Below are positions 11,095-23,327 of a stretch of 64,000 bases of DNA, piece after piece. Positions within the stretch are counted from its first letter, which is position 1; every line of letters starts with the position of its first letter. This DNA is from Astragalus membranaceus (lineage: Eukaryota > Streptophyta > Magnoliopsida > Fabales > Fabaceae). The stretch is taken from contig CM076851.1 in the NCBI GenBank assembly GCA_039519185.1, forward strand, positions 99,259,531 through 99,323,530. The letters run 5' to 3'. Both the position numbers and the translations under genes were made by a program. A model generated the notes under the pieces. That model was not told where the DNA came from. It ran no database searches and saw only the letters and a program-made list of their open reading frames with translations.

Positions 11095-12607
11095 TCAAGG
11101 ATGACTGGCCCTGTGTCTATGGTAATGGTGCTTATAGTGTGATCGATTGTTCCTGATGGCATAGCATCCTAAAACATATACACTAGTGAGGAGTACAAGC
11201 ACACAAACGTTGAATATAGTGAGATATCTCCATTGGTTTCTGATGCTGGCTAATACTCCTCCTTTGCATGCATTACAATCGTAACACACTGTGTTCTCTT
11301 TATTCTTCCAAGTGTTGCAATCAGAATCGTTCGATGCTGGTCCTGTTTTTGGCTGCTCCCAATACGTTGCATTTTTCATTGTGAATCCACATTGCACCGG
11401 TGGCTTACAGCACCCAAACTATATATTCACACAAAACCAAATACAAACCATTTATAACTCCATCGGGAATTTGCAGATGTAAATATATATCAAATGCAAA
11501 CTAAAATGGCATGTATATATATGACGACTATATGGTTAATTTTCTCTGTTCTAACAATATAACAGTACTGTATATACACTATTAGGTGTCGACACTTCAG
11601 GTTGAAGATGTGTTACCCTAAACACCTTATATAAATAGCCTAAATTTCCTGAAATTTTAATTTTAACCCCCTGAAAATTTTAAATTGTACTAGTAGACCA
11701 AGTTTTGCACCCATTTGACACCGGCCTTAAAAAATTTGACACCGGGGACCGGGGTCCTTGTGTGTTAAGTGTCTAAAAAAACACGCCGACACCGATATTG
11801 ACACTTCAATTCAGTCCATTTTTGTGTCGGTGATTCACATACCCACTCTTTCCAGTAAAATTCAAATAAAAAGATTTTTTTAAGAAAAAAACTGCAAAAC
11901 TAAGAAAAAGAAAAAATCGTCAAATCATGACCGTTACTCACTCCGATCAATAGGCTTAATTCGAGTCTGCCTTGTAAATCCAATTGAAAGAAACTCTCAA
12001 TTAAGATTTTAAAAAAATTTCGAAATGGAGACGTTTATTTTTTACGGTACTAAAAATCAGAACTTTTTAGGGTTACAACTAAAGATCAGAAATTAAAAAA
12101 TGGAATAAAAGAACCATCACTAACCTGCGTGGTAGAGAATGGAATAATAGAACCATCAACAACCGTTAGATCCCTACAAATACGTGCATCAACCAAACAA
12201 CTTCGAATATCCTCCCAATTTTTATCATTAATAACATAATGCTGCAACCAAAGTGAGAAATCCGTAACTCTATATTCCCCAAATCCTTTACCAGAAACTT
12301 TATCACCAACTTTCTTATTAGTCACAAAAAGCGCGAAAACCGTAAACAACATGAAGGCTAATATAACGAAGAACGTGACAAGAAGGTAAGTGTAGAGAGC
12401 GGCGTTGATACGACATAAGGAGCCGGAGATTCCGAGAACGGAAACGACGAAGATGAAGACGGAACCGAAGAGGAGAGGGTAGAGAAGTACTTTTAGACAG
12501 TCGGCATGGTGAAAGTGGATGTAAGCGGAACCACACATGCCGGCGAGGGAAAGGAGTAAGGTTAGTATGTTGAGAATTCCAACTAGTGTGTTGCTTATGC
12601 GGAACAT
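11095..12607 (-). CDS. Tetraspanin, complete two-exon gene
   Basis: A four-pass membrane organiser of the plant tetraspanin (TET) family, expected at the plasma membrane or endosomes. Exon 1 is 12607-12125 (161 codons) and exon 2 is 11418-11095. The 706-bp intron has donor GTTAGT and acceptor ATATAG, and the phase is clean. The 268-residue product matches the family's 260-285. Hydrophobic segments lie at about residues 10-30, 42-65, 71-95 and 227-249. The large extracellular loop holds the plant signature GCCKPP at residues 163-168, immediately after the intron as in other TETs, plus several more Cys. The basic, His-rich tail ends HRASHP. It resembles the TET7/8/9 group, but I cannot assign a member. 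No break is visible. Confidence 0.92.
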
Positions 12608-12777
12608 TTTTGCTTAATTGTGATGATGAATGTAATAATGTAAATGAAATGATGATATGATAATTTTGATTTTTTGGAGAAGATAATTTGTTGTTTTGTG
12701 AGATGTAACGTTTATGAGGATTTTGAAAGGGTACTTTAATTTGGAGATGAGTGAGAGAGGAGAAAGAAAGTAACTGC

Positions 12778-12783
12778 TTTATA
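12778..12783 (-). promoter_or_regulatory. TATA box candidate of the tetraspanin gene
   Basis: TATAAA on the minus strand, about 170 bp upstream of the ATG at 12607, followed by a C/T-rich leader. Spacing is plausible for a plant core promoter; there is no experimental support. Confidence 0.4.
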
Positions 12784-12863
12784 GTAGTAGTAGTGGTAAC
12801 GGTGTGTTGTGGATTGTGAAGTGTTGTGTCGTTTAAGGGAGTTGAAATATATATGGGATGCAT

Positions 12864-13541
12864 GAATCATGTTATGACTTATTTTTTATTAATGTTATGA
12901 CTTATTTTGAAAAAAAAAAAGAGGAATTGTTTGTATGAAAAATCTTGCTCATTTAAATTATTTTAACTTATTTAGGTAAAGTTTCAAATAAGAGATTCAT
13001 TATTTATGAGAAAAAAATATTTTGAATTTGTTTTAAGTAATTTCTTCAAAAAAAATCATTACAATAAATATGAAATAAAATAAAGAAATATCTTTTTTCG
13101 ACAATGAGAAAACAAAGAAATATTTTGATCCCACCCCAAGGTCTCGGGTTCGAATTTTAGGTGTGACAAAAACTCTATTGGGAGCCAGGTCTCCAGCGTA
13201 AATTAGTCACCGACAAAGCCGGTGGAAACTACGTACCAATGACATGGTAACCAAAAAAATAAAATAATATATATTTTAATTTACACTTTGTATAAAGATA
13301 AAAGATTTAATTTCTATCCGTTCTCATAAAAAAAACTACAACGTCAGCCAATCGTGAATCAACACGTCATAAAAAATGTTTAACTCTATCTTAACTACCT
13401 TAAAAGTCACTCATACTATTTTTTTTTGTTGGTTGTTGGTGTAAAAAAAGTTTTCAGCGATAACACAAAGATAAAACATCTATCTACTATATTCTACTAT
13501 TTATCCATAATTATCTATCATTATTTATTGATTTATTTTAT
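12864..13541. other. Intergenic; possible SINE fragment at about 13126-13262
   Basis: Mostly AT-rich with no gene. Within it a GC-richer block contains GGTTCGAAT (13147-13155), which matches a tRNA-type B box, and it ends in an A-rich tail. This is suggestive of a tRNA-derived SINE. No A box or flanking duplication was confirmed, so it is tentative. Confidence 0.3.
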
Positions 13542-14018
13542 AATGAAAAAACTCATTAGGAAAAACCCAAATCTACCGTTCTTCAAAATTTGACACATCA
13601 TCAATATTTAGGGTAAATTGGTAAAAGAATCACAAAAGGACAAAAAAAAATCACTTTTCCAAAATTTCTCACTTTTTCACTTTTTTCACCTTCTCACACA
13701 TTTTCAAACCTATCTCACTTTTTCCCTTTTTTCTCTCTCACTCTCTTTAAAAACTTTTCTTTTTTTATTTATCTTCTTTTTCCTTCATTTTTTCTCTTTT
13801 CTTATATTTTTTTTTATTTTTAATGAATTTTTAATGAAACAACTCACTAGGAAAAACCCAAATCTACCCGGTCCTCAAAATTTGACACATCATCAATGTT
13901 TAAGGTAAATTGGTAAAAGACTCACAAAAAGACAAAAAAATCACTTTTCTCAACATTTCTCACTTTTTAACTTTTCATAAACTCTCACACTTTTTCAAAC
14001 TTAACTCACTTTTCCCTT

Positions 14019-14062
<44 letters not shown>

Positions 14063-14400
14063 TTTTCTTCTTTTATTTATCATCTTTCTCCTTCATTTTT
14101 TTTTCTTTGTTATATTTTTTATATAATGAACAACTCACTGGAAAAAACTCATATCTACTCGTTCCTCAAAATTTAAAACATCATCAATGTTGAGGTAAAT
14201 TGGATAAGACTCACAAAAAACGAAAAAAAAATCACTGTTCTCAACATTTCTCACTTTTTTTAACTCTCTCCCACACTTTTTCACACCTTTCTCACTTTTT
14301 TAGTTTTCTCTCTCTCACTCTCTCTCTCTTTCAACTTTTCTTCTTTTATTTATCTTCTTTCTCTTTTATTTTCTTCTCTTTCTTATAATTTTGAAAATTT
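13542..14400 (+). repeat. Three tandem copies of a ~291-bp repeat
   Basis: Units start at 13542, 13833 and 14125 (spacing 291 and 292 bp). Each begins AATGAA.AACTCA, continues with a shared ACATCATCAAT(A/G)TT.AGG block and a CACAAAA.GACAAAAA segment, and ends in a long pyrimidine-rich tract. The second unit contains a pure (CT)n run at 14033-14059. Short ORFs rich in Ser, Leu and Phe inside are products of the pyrimidine tracts, not genes. Confidence 0.85.
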
Positions 14401-15005
14401 TCAAGATTTAACAAAATATTAATATTTTTTCTCTCCATCAACAGCCTATTTTCATTCTTTTGAAATTTCAATATAATTTTATTTTTTAACTTCTACAAGA
14501 AATATTACATTTTGCCGGCATAACATATTGTTTTTCAACCCACGTCAAATTTATAAATTTGATGGTAATCATCACAAATTCATCACATAAGTTCACATAA
14601 ATATTACATTCACATAAATTCTTCTCTGCATGAGACCCGATGCATATTCATCACAAATTATTTATATTTTATCTAATACACTCACTAGTAAAATTTATAT
14701 TTTATTCATTGCTATTCTTTTGTCACATCACCTAATTTGAGGACAAATTAAGTGGTCTATTTAATAAAATCATTCACATGTGTTCTCAATATTCATGGGG
14801 CCCACTACTCATTCACAAAAAAATTCTTTCTCCACTCTTTGAATTTTGATTCCCTCAACTTTCTCTCTTTCACTTTTTTTTTGAATCTATCTACTATTTG
14901 TTTATTAAAACACCAATTATATTTTTTTTTGAAGCAAATCAACTCAAGTCATTTCATTCATTAAAATAGTTGCAATACAATGAGGAACATGAACTTGGTG
15001 ACTAG
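14401..15005. other. Intergenic AT-rich DNA
   Basis: No ORF or repeat family recognised between the tandem repeat and the CACTA terminus. Confidence 0.4.
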
Positions 15006-15335
15006 CCCTACAAGAAAATCGACGATTTCAGACGGTGATTTTTGTCGCAAATTGACGTTTACGACGAACTTTCCGACAGACAGAAATCCGTCGCAAAGTT
15101 GCTCGTCGCAAATCGTTTCCGACGGATTTCTTCGTCGCAAAGTCGTCGGAAACCCGTCGCAAATATCCGTGGCAAAGTTGTCGCAAACTCTGACACCTTT
15201 TCGTTGCAAATCCGTCGGAAATTTGTCGCAAATTATATGAATTTTCTTAAATAACTGTCGAAAATTCCGTCGCAAATTCAATAATTATCCATGGAAATTT
15301 CGTCACAAATTCCGTCGGTGCGCAAAAAAATTACA
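15006..15335. repeat. CACTA subterminal array of GTCGCAAA / TTTGCGAC motifs
   Basis: More than ten copies of GTCGCAAA-like words, often as CCGTCGCAAA, occur in about 330 bp, with a few inverse copies. Such arrays in CACTA elements are binding sites for the second transposon protein (TNPA type); that role is inferred from the family. Confidence 0.75.
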
Positions 15336-15526
15336 TTCTTGAAAAATTAGCCATTTACATTGTCATTTCTATTTGCAATACTTCCCTGCCAATTCAATTT
15401 AGACTCAAATCAACCAATTCAATTCAATTCAATCCAAACCACTAAAGTGTCAAACATACATAAACTACTCTATTGTTAAAAGTGTCAAACATACCAAATA
15501 TCAAAAGATACCAAATATCAAAAGAT

Positions 15527-17179
15527 GCTCCTCTTTGTCCAATTAGGCGCTTGTCCATATCCATCAAATCGAGAAACAAGGGGATCATCTGTGATTTTTG
15601 GAAAATCTCAGACTCTATCCCAAATATGATCTGGAGTAAACCGAAGAGGCGGCCCATCCTTTTCAACTACATTCTTCTTAAATGCGTTCTTGTTCCTTCT
15701 AAATGCATTATCGTGTGGTAAAAACCTACGATGTGAGTGAAACCAAGAACTCTTACCCCCGTGTTTCAAGGTAAATGCCTTTGTATGCTCCATACAATGT
15801 GGACATGCTTTACCATGGGTTTGCCAACCAGACAACATGCCATAAGCAGGGAAGTCGTTAATGGTCCACATCAAAACGGCTCTCATCATGAAATTCTCTT
15901 TCCATGCGTAATCGTAAGTCAAGACACCATTCCACAACCTCTTCTAATCATCAATTAGTGGTTCTAAATATATGTCAATGTCTGCTTTTGGATTTTCTGG
16001 GCCAGGTATCAGACAAGTCAAAAACATGTAAGGTTTAGTCATACACATCTCAGGGGGAAGGTTGTGTGGGGTAACAATAACCGGCCAGCAAGAATATGGC
16101 GAAGCCGATGCTTGGGTATATGGCGTAAAACCATCGGAGCATAACCCAAGCCGTATGTTGCGTGGATCCGCGACAAAATCAGGTTGTACCCGATCAAAGT
16201 GTTTCCATGATTCCCCATCAGACGGATGGCGCAACACGCCGGGACATCTATTCTCAAAATGCCATGTCATTTTCCCTGCAGTGTGCTCGGATGCAGACAT
16301 TCTCTGCAACCTTGGAATTATTGGCAAGTAGAACATTGACTTCACTAGAACTGGTTTATTCTTGCTACTATTCCCCCTTTTGCGATACCTCGGCGCATTA
16401 CAAAATTTGCATTCAAGTAGCGCAACATCATTTTTCCCAAACTCATTATCATAATACAACATGTGACCTTTCGGACAGCAGTCAATCCTTCTAGCTTCCA
16501 ATCCCAACTTAGAAACTAACCTCTTAGCCTCATAAAAAGTCTTTGGAAAATTTTCATTCATAGGTGTCACAGCTGACATCATATCACATATCAAGTACAT
16601 TCCCACCTCAGAAGTATTATTCAATGATTTGAGAGCTAAAAGTTTTGCACAAATCGATAACTTTGAATTTGATGACCCTTCAAACAATGGCTTGTTTGCA
16701 TCTAACAACAGATTATAAAATGTCTGTGCTTGCTCATTCGGAAGCTCATCCATGTTATCGTACCATTTCTCCTCAAATGACACATTCAGCCCTAGACCGT
16801 CACAAACCATATTCTGCATCAAGTCGATTTGTTCACCACGCCCTATATCCGCGGAATTACTTGAAGAACCCCTGCAATTTTCGCCAACCAATTGGACGAC
16901 ATCAAACCCTTTTTCACCATTACTTGTCCAAATCCAATAATTAGGCCTAAACCCAACTCTCTTCAAGTGTTCAATGACCTCCGTTGGACTCTTAATCTTT
17001 CCACATTCACATTTGACGCACGGACATCGAATCCCCCCTTCAACTCCAAATTGTTCTTGACTCTTCGCAAAAAGAACAAACTCCCACACGCCCGTCTACA
17101 AAAAAGATTGTTTCAAACGCGCTCTTTTAGGAAACAACCTATCATACATCCAAAGGCGGTGCGAAGGAGGAAATTCCAT
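15527..17179 (-). pseudogene. TNP2-type CACTA transposase pseudogene
   Basis: The frame starts at the ATG at 17179 with a transposase-associated N-terminus (HRLWMYDRL). A TAG at 17096-17098 breaks it. It continues with CPCVKCECGK (zinc-binding-like) and then the Transposase_21 region: MLYYDNEFG, CKFCNAPRY, FENRCPGVLRHPSDGESWKHFD and DGFTPYTQASASPYSCWPV. A second TAG lies at 15944-15946, after which the same frame resumes with TYDYAWKENFMMRA, FPAYGMLSGW and HTKAF. A TGA follows DHIWDRV at 15608-15610, and similarity fades by about 15527. The C-terminal half of the transposase, including DUF4218-type sequence, is missing. All three stops are single codons in one frame, implying fairly recent decay. 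Confidence 0.85.
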
Positions 17180-18901
17180 TCTGCACATTTAAAATTGCCG
17201 ATATATCAAATTGAGAACGATGGATGTCCATCAAGAGAGAGAACGAGAAATGTATTTAAACGATGGATGTACACCGAGAGAGAGCGAGACATGATACATT
17301 TCATATCACATTAGCTAGATAGTTTTAAACAACTCATAGCTACCTAAAATGTAAATCATAAGGGATTGCACAAGTGTTGTTTGGGTACTTGTTATAAAAT
17401 TAAAAAATTGGATAAGTCAACTACTTTATTTAAACTATGCAAACCAATACTTAATTCAAACTATGCTCAATACAATTCATTAATCAATTCAAACTATGCT
17501 CAATTTAAATAAATACTCAATGAGAGGGTTAATTGATAGTTTATTACAAAATGGATGACTCAGAGACACCACTCACCAACAATAAATACTCACAAGTTTT
17601 TCTTCAACTTTTACATCATAATAAACATTCTAAAATTAGGATTCAATAACAATCAGCTCACTCACAAATGTGTAAATGAAACCACCCATGATGATACAAG
17701 TCAAACAGAAAATCTTTGAAAATGAAGCACATATATTTAATTAACAAGAATTCAACTATCACCAAATTATGTAATTGTTAAGCTCTATCTTTAAATGAGG
17801 AAACCCAAAAACCAGCTACTGTTGAATACTAATTAATTCCAGGATTAAATTAATTAACAAGAGAACTATACCCCATTATAGTAGCAAAAACAGATATGTT
17901 GAAAGCAGAAATTTCGCAGCATAAGTGGGAGCCAAAATTTTAAGTATAAATATCTGTTTTTGCTACTATAATGGGGTAGCAAAAGTGGGAAACGAGACAT
18001 GTTCTCTTATTCAATAATCATTTTACTAAACAAACATTTGCCTAAACCCTAAACACTTACTAAACATGGTTTAAAAAAAGTTTCAGGTTTTCTTTGCAAA
18101 AGAACAAGATAAGAAAATGAACTAATTAGAATACAGTAGTTTATAGAAAATATTACCCTTACTGAAGACTTCCTTCAGCTGATTAATGTAATGAAGACTT
18201 CCTTCAACTGAATTTTGAAACCAATCAGCATAACTAGTGGGTACTGTACTAATTATTATTTGGAGATGGAGCTGCAACAGAACAGTTTCAGCACTTAGCA
18301 ATTTAATTTCAAAATTGGAAGCAGCATTGTCAAGAAAGTCTTAGTCATCAAATGGGATATCAAGGAAAAATTGATGGGTTAATTAAATAAGGTAACTAAT
18401 GAAGGGCATGTGAATTTAATTGAGTAGTGTTCTATATAAAATAAAATAGACAGAATTACCAAAATCATACCTTCCATTGTAGAATAAACAGAGGATAAGT
18501 ACTTCAATCTCTAATTTTAAGAACAAGGGGGTATCAAGAATTGTGCTAAACAGATTTGAGCCTTATTGTGATTTATATTTAAAATGAAAATAGTAAGCTA
18601 CCAACAGGTTTAGTCCACATTAACATATCACAGATTCTGAAAAGGTATTGTTCATTCAAAACTAAACCCCAAAACGAAAAAGCAAGCAATCAGGAAGAAA
18701 GAAATAACCAATATAGGCACAGGCACGGCAACCAATACAATAACCAGTACACCCTATTTCCTCTAGTGCTCTTACTCATCTTTTCCAAAGCCACACAACC
18801 AAATCCAAGAAAGAAAAACAAAACCAAAAAATAAATAGACAAATGAATATCAAGCCCTAAAATCAATCACACTATTTTTCAAATTGCAAGAAACTAAAAT
18901 C
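17180..18901. other. Intergenic DNA between the CACTA remnant and the outer Ogre
   Basis: No gene recognised. The part nearest 17180-17330 is the presumed 5' region of the transposase. Two near-identical 20-bp segments (GAAGACTTCCTTCA core) repeat at about 18163 and 18193. The foldback at 17869-17978 is listed separately. Confidence 0.4.
17869..17978. repeat. Foldback with perfect 29-bp arms
   Basis: The arm at 17869-17897 is the exact reverse complement of 17950-17978, separated by a 52-bp loop. The perfect pairing in otherwise decayed DNA suggests a small MITE-like or foldback element or a hairpin RNA template. No flanking duplication was identified. Confidence 0.75.
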
Positions 18902-21900
18902 TGTCATACCCCAATTTTGTCCGTCCAAAAATAATAATGATTTTCTTCTTTGTCGTTATATATCTTACTTCGTAAAAGTTGAAAAATATAAATTCATTTT
19001 CAAGTTATATTTTACTTCCTATTTAGTTAGTAGATATATTTAATGGTATAAAAAAAAAGAAAGTAAACGAAAAAAAAAAAGAAAAAAAAACAAGAAAAGA
19101 GAAAGGGAGAGGCGATTAGTAAAAAAAAGGGGTGTAGGTGTATAGTGCAGCGAATTTGGGCTGCTGAAGGCCCGTGCGGGTAAGCCTGACCCGGTTCGCC
19201 CCATCTCACTCTCTAAACCTAATGCCCACTTCAGAAACCCTAAAAAAAGGAGGCACACGCTCCCACACCTCCATCAGATTCAGAAAAAGAGGCGCCTCCT
19301 CATTTCACCTTCTCTCATACGCTTCCTTTCATCTCCTCTCCCCCACGCCTCCTTTCAACACATCACCTCCACCTCTCCCATCAAACCCTAGCCGTCCACT
19401 CTCTCTTCTCTTCCTTCCACGCTTCCTTTCATCTCCTCTCTCACGCAACCTCCATATTTGGTGTCTATTCCTCTCCTCTCTCACACGGAATCCCCATTTT
19501 TGCCACCAACACACAAAAATCCGACGGTTCGTCAACTCATCTCAATGAAACACATTCTTTCATTTCGTTCATTTCAGTAAACTCGCAAATTTCAGATCTG
19601 TGCACAAGGACCAGCGAAAAAAACGAAGGGGAAAGCGTACCACCGGACTTTCGTTTTGTTTAGTATAAATGGAGGCCAAATCGTTGAAGAAAGGGACGAT
19701 TTTTTCTAGAGAGAAAGAGGGGGAGAGGTCGAAATCTTGAAGGATCCAGGAGCAAGAGGAAGCAAAAAAAAGCGATTCTGGAGAGTTTCGGTGAAATAGG
19801 GAGAGAGAGATTTTTCGTTTTCTTGATTTTCGTTTTCTGTTTTCTTCCATAAAATTTTCATAGTTTTTTATTCTGTTGTTGTTGGTGAGATCTGAGGGAA
19901 GAACTCTTTCTTCAGAGTTTCTGGAGTTTGAAGGTACTGTTAATGCCTTTCTCTTTTGTTCATCTCTGTGTATGTAAGGTTTCTGCAATTTAGGATTGGA
20001 TCTGCTAATGTTTTTTCTATTACAAGTATGAATGCATCGATTATGCTTCCTTCTTGATCTGTTAAGGTTTCTGTAATTTGGGATTTGATCTGCAACATGT
20101 TATAATCACCCATTTAATTTCTCATTATGCTCCCTTCTTGAATGCATCGATTCTTATTGGAAATGTAGCAAAATCTTTTTTTTAATAATATAATAATAAT
20201 ACACACGCGCATGATTTTTCCATTCCTTTCCGGTCACCAAAAAGAGAAGAATTGCAGAAAGAGTTCAGTTACCTATATTGGAGTACTACTTTTTTTTGTT
20301 TTTTTGTTTTCCTTTTTTTTTGCGTCTGTGTTGGGTGTATGTTGATCAGGTCAATTGTTAACAATTAACACTATCTCTTGTGCGCATGAAGCTAGGAAAG
20401 AAACGCGTACATACAATTACTTCCTATTAATTTTAAAAAAAAATTAATTAATTAAGTTGCTCTCATAGCAAAAATTTCTTTTTTTAAAACCAAAGGCTTA
20501 TAAATAAATATTGGTCATAGCAATAATTTCCCTTTTAAACCCAAAACTCGGTTCAATATAAATATTAGTCATGGCAATAATTTCCTTTTTTAAAAAACCA
20601 AATTTCAATTCAATTAAAGGCTTATAAATAAATTTTTTTTTTTACTTTTAAGAGACACACATAAGTGACTGAATTTCAACTCCTCTCTCTCCATTTAGCG
20701 TATGCGGCTGGGAAGTTTAGAAGAAATGTGAATTACGGTTGAATTAAAAGATACATGCTGATGGGCTTCAGGTCTATTTGAATTTTAAAGTTTTTTTTGC
20801 AGATTAGCTCCTACACCCCTCATTTTGATAACTTAACTCCTTGGAAGAGTCCAGCATTTACGCAGCCCACTGGAACTAATTCCTAATTTCTGCACCCCCT
20901 ATTTTAAAACGCAACCCTTCTCACTGTTTACACCCCAGTTTTAATAATACAGCCCCCCTGTAACTTGCACCCCATTTTACTACTGCACCTCCTTGTCTCC
21001 TTTTTTTTTCCTTAAATTTTGTTTCTTTCCCTTAAGTAAATTTATTTTTCTTTATTTTTCTTTTTTTTTACAAACCCTTTTTTTTCCCCAAATAACAGAT
21101 TTTCTTTTCCCTAAACAAGAATTAACCCAATTGCGAAAACTCCTCAAAATCAAACTTTGTTAGTAGTCCTGCGAAGCCTTTGCTTGCATGATTGTTAGCA
21201 ATGGAGTGCTAATGGTGGTCACTTGGAGCCTTTGCTCAATTGATCATCATGAAAGCTCAACTTTCGCAGTACAACAAGATAAAGAATAAAAACCTTTTCC
21301 TTTCTAAAACCATTTTCAACCCATCGTCGCTAGTGGTTAATCAGAACCTTTGTTCGTCTAGCCATTGGTGGCGATGTCTTTTTCCTCCAAAAAACAACAA
21401 GCGATGATCTCTCATAACCTTTGTTAGTTTGATCATTCGGGCCAATCAATCTCTTTCGAAAATCACTTTCAAGAAAAATAATAAAAACGAGTTGTTATCA
21501 ATAGTCCATCAGAACCCTTGTTCGTTAGACTAGCGGTACTACTCTCTTTCTCGAGTATTTAGTGGTGATTCATCATAGCCTCTGCTAGCTTAATCATTCG
21601 CTAATGGCTCATCCTATTTCAAAAACCCACTAAAAAAGATAAAAAACAAAGGCTTTTCAAAAGGACAAAGAAGAACTCCGTAGCTTTGAGTTCTCCATCG
21701 CACCGGGAGATACGTAGGAGCGGGCCATGTCCCGTCAAGCGTTTTTTTTTTCTAAAAACCTGTTTTTCCCCTTTCCATAATAAATAAGGATTTTCATTAA
21801 AAATTTTTCAATAAGAAATAGAGAGGCAAATTTAAGTATTTTCAAGTCAACACACTAAAACCACACATTTAATTAAAGGTTCCCTCTCAGTAGAGAGGAC

Positions 21901-22092
21901 GTGTGGGGTGCTAACACCTTCCCCGCGCGTAATCGACCCCCGAACCCTATCCTCTAGTTTCGCAAGACCAATCGCTTTCCAAAAAAGGTTTTCCTAATAT
22001 TTTCCTTAATAAATATTGGTGGCGGCTTCATTGATTTTAGAAAAGTTGTGAACGAGGAAGGTTCTCCCTCGTGGACTTTTTCGGGCGCAACA
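18902..22092 (+). repeat. 5' LTR of the outer Ogre
   Basis: About 3.2 kb, from TGTCATACCCC to GGGCGCAACA immediately before the PBS. The 3' third (about 20810-22092) matches the inner Ogre LTR in inverse orientation, including TTTGTTAG-type repeats and the final ACGAGGAAGGTTCTCC segment. A TATA-like TATAAAT lies at 19664-19670. Small ORFs in the first half are low-complexity. Confidence 0.85.
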
Positions 22093-22113
22093 GCTGGCGA
22101 CTTCACTGGGGAC
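22093..22113 (+). other. Primer binding site of the outer Ogre
   Basis: GCTGGCGACTTCACTGGGGA lies directly after the LTR end. The core TGGCGACT..ACTGGGGAC is the arginine-tRNA type PBS used by Ogre elements. The inner element has the same site with one C/T difference. Confidence 0.8.
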
Positions 22114-23080
22114 TAAAAAGAAAAACATTTTTTCAAAAGTGGGTCAAGCCTAATTAATTAAGTGTGTTGGTTTGTGGGATTGATTTCAACATCTTGCTTT
22201 GCCTCTATTCCTCCTCTTTTTCATAAGCATGTTGCATCCATATGCATTCTTCTTCTATGTCTGCTCTTGTTTAATATAATAGATAGTTACTTCTATTGTT
22301 GTCGGCACTCTAGATTAGTTGTATTTGATTGGTATTGAACCCTAGGGTAGACGACATGTTATTGCTTTCTATTGTCTGGACTGTTCTGGATTTTCATTTG
22401 CAGGAGGGGTAGTTTTTAAGGAAATGCCCTTCGCACACACACACTTGTACCTTGAGATTATATGATTAGAGAAAGAGACCATAACCCAGGTCTGTTAGGA
22501 TACCTTAGGGTGAGCGGAATCGAGTAGTGGGAGCCCATCAGGACCTTTGTCCGTTTGGCTACTCGCGAAAGTTTCAATCAGAGTTGCGCTCTTTCCTGAT
22601 GCTACGTATCTAGCAGTTTGCTGCATTTACGGGGATTTTCATGAGAGGGACCGTGGCTCTGATAACCTTTGTGAGGGTGTGAATAGAGCTACCTGAGACG
22701 ATTATCCCTAACATACCTTAGATCATAGGTTCTACCCCCTTTTAGAACACAAGGGCTTTCCAAATTGTGTGCTGCATTGTTGCATTCAGTTCAATCAATT
22801 TTTCCTTCCAAATTTTCGAAAATCAAAAAAAGATGTGCTTTTCCTTTTCAATAAACGCCTATATAAGGTGGCATATAGTGTGAAAATTTTCAAATCACCA
22901 CCTGTAAATACCCTCTTTCTGAAAAAGCACAAAAAGAAGCATCATTGCATCATTACGTCATTTGCATCATCTGCATTAAATAAAACCCAATTTTGAAAAT
23001 CGTTCGTCATGCATCTGATTTGTTTGCCGGGATTGTAAAGTAACTTGGAATCTTGTCTTAGGTGGGAAAGATAAAGCAAC
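22114..23080 (+). other. Untranslated leader of the outer Ogre
   Basis: About 1 kb without a substantial ORF, between the PBS and the ORF1 start. The same sequence occurs inverted at 48280-51778 in the inner copy, where a solo LTR interrupts it. Confidence 0.75.
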
Positions 23081-23327
23081 ATGGGATCAAGAAGCGAGAT
23101 TGTACTTAATTCAAGGTTTCCGGTTGTCAGGAGAATAGATGTAGAGGATTTGAAAGAGTTTGTTTCCTTGATGGAGTCGGAAGAGAGGGATCTATTCGGG
23201 AGGGCTTATGGTAACCTCCTCAGATTGTTACAACTAGATGTCCAAGAGAGTGCTATAATGGCCCTGAGTCGATTCTATGATCCGGACATTCGATGCTTCC
23301 TCTTCAAGGACTTTCAGTTATCACCAA
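23081..23327 (+). CDS. Outer Ogre ORF1, 5' segment (interrupted)
   Basis: An ATG at 23081 opens a frame starting MGSRSEI. This is the first 82 codons of Ogre ORF1, a protein of unknown biochemical function that is encoded upstream of gag and is characteristic of Ogre. The frame runs unbroken to the inner Ogre at 23328. The remaining codons are at 61973-63801. The last shared bases, ACCAA, form the target duplication. Confidence 0.85.
23323..23327. repeat. Target-site duplication ACCAA, left copy
   Basis: ACCAA immediately precedes the TGTTGCG terminus of the inner Ogre; the matching ACCAA follows its other end at 61968-61972. The undisturbed sequence appears in the inner element's own ORF1, confirming it is a duplication. 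Confidence 0.93.

Larger units (their letters stand above)
15006..17179 (-). mobile_element. Decayed CACTA (En/Spm) DNA transposon
   Basis: A terminus CCCTACAAGAAAA at 15006-15018 differs by one base from the usual CACTACAAGAAAA. It is followed by a dense subterminal array and then, on the minus strand, a TNP2-type transposase. The opposite TIR was not found within about 1.7 kb beyond the transposase start, so the element is truncated or its far end has decayed. Confidence 0.75.

Noticed and set aside
12318..12863. Overlapping 181-codon minus-strand ORF at the tetraspanin gene
   Set aside because: Shadow frame of the tetraspanin first exon and its promoter; the product has no family resemblance.
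13147..13155. tRNA gene from the GGTTCGAAT B box
   Set aside because: No cloverleaf, A box or anticodon arm could be built around it.
13618..14388. Three similar Phe/Ser/Leu-rich small ORFs as a small gene family
   Set aside because: They follow the 291-bp tandem repeat and its pyrimidine tract; no start context, no domain, unequal frames.
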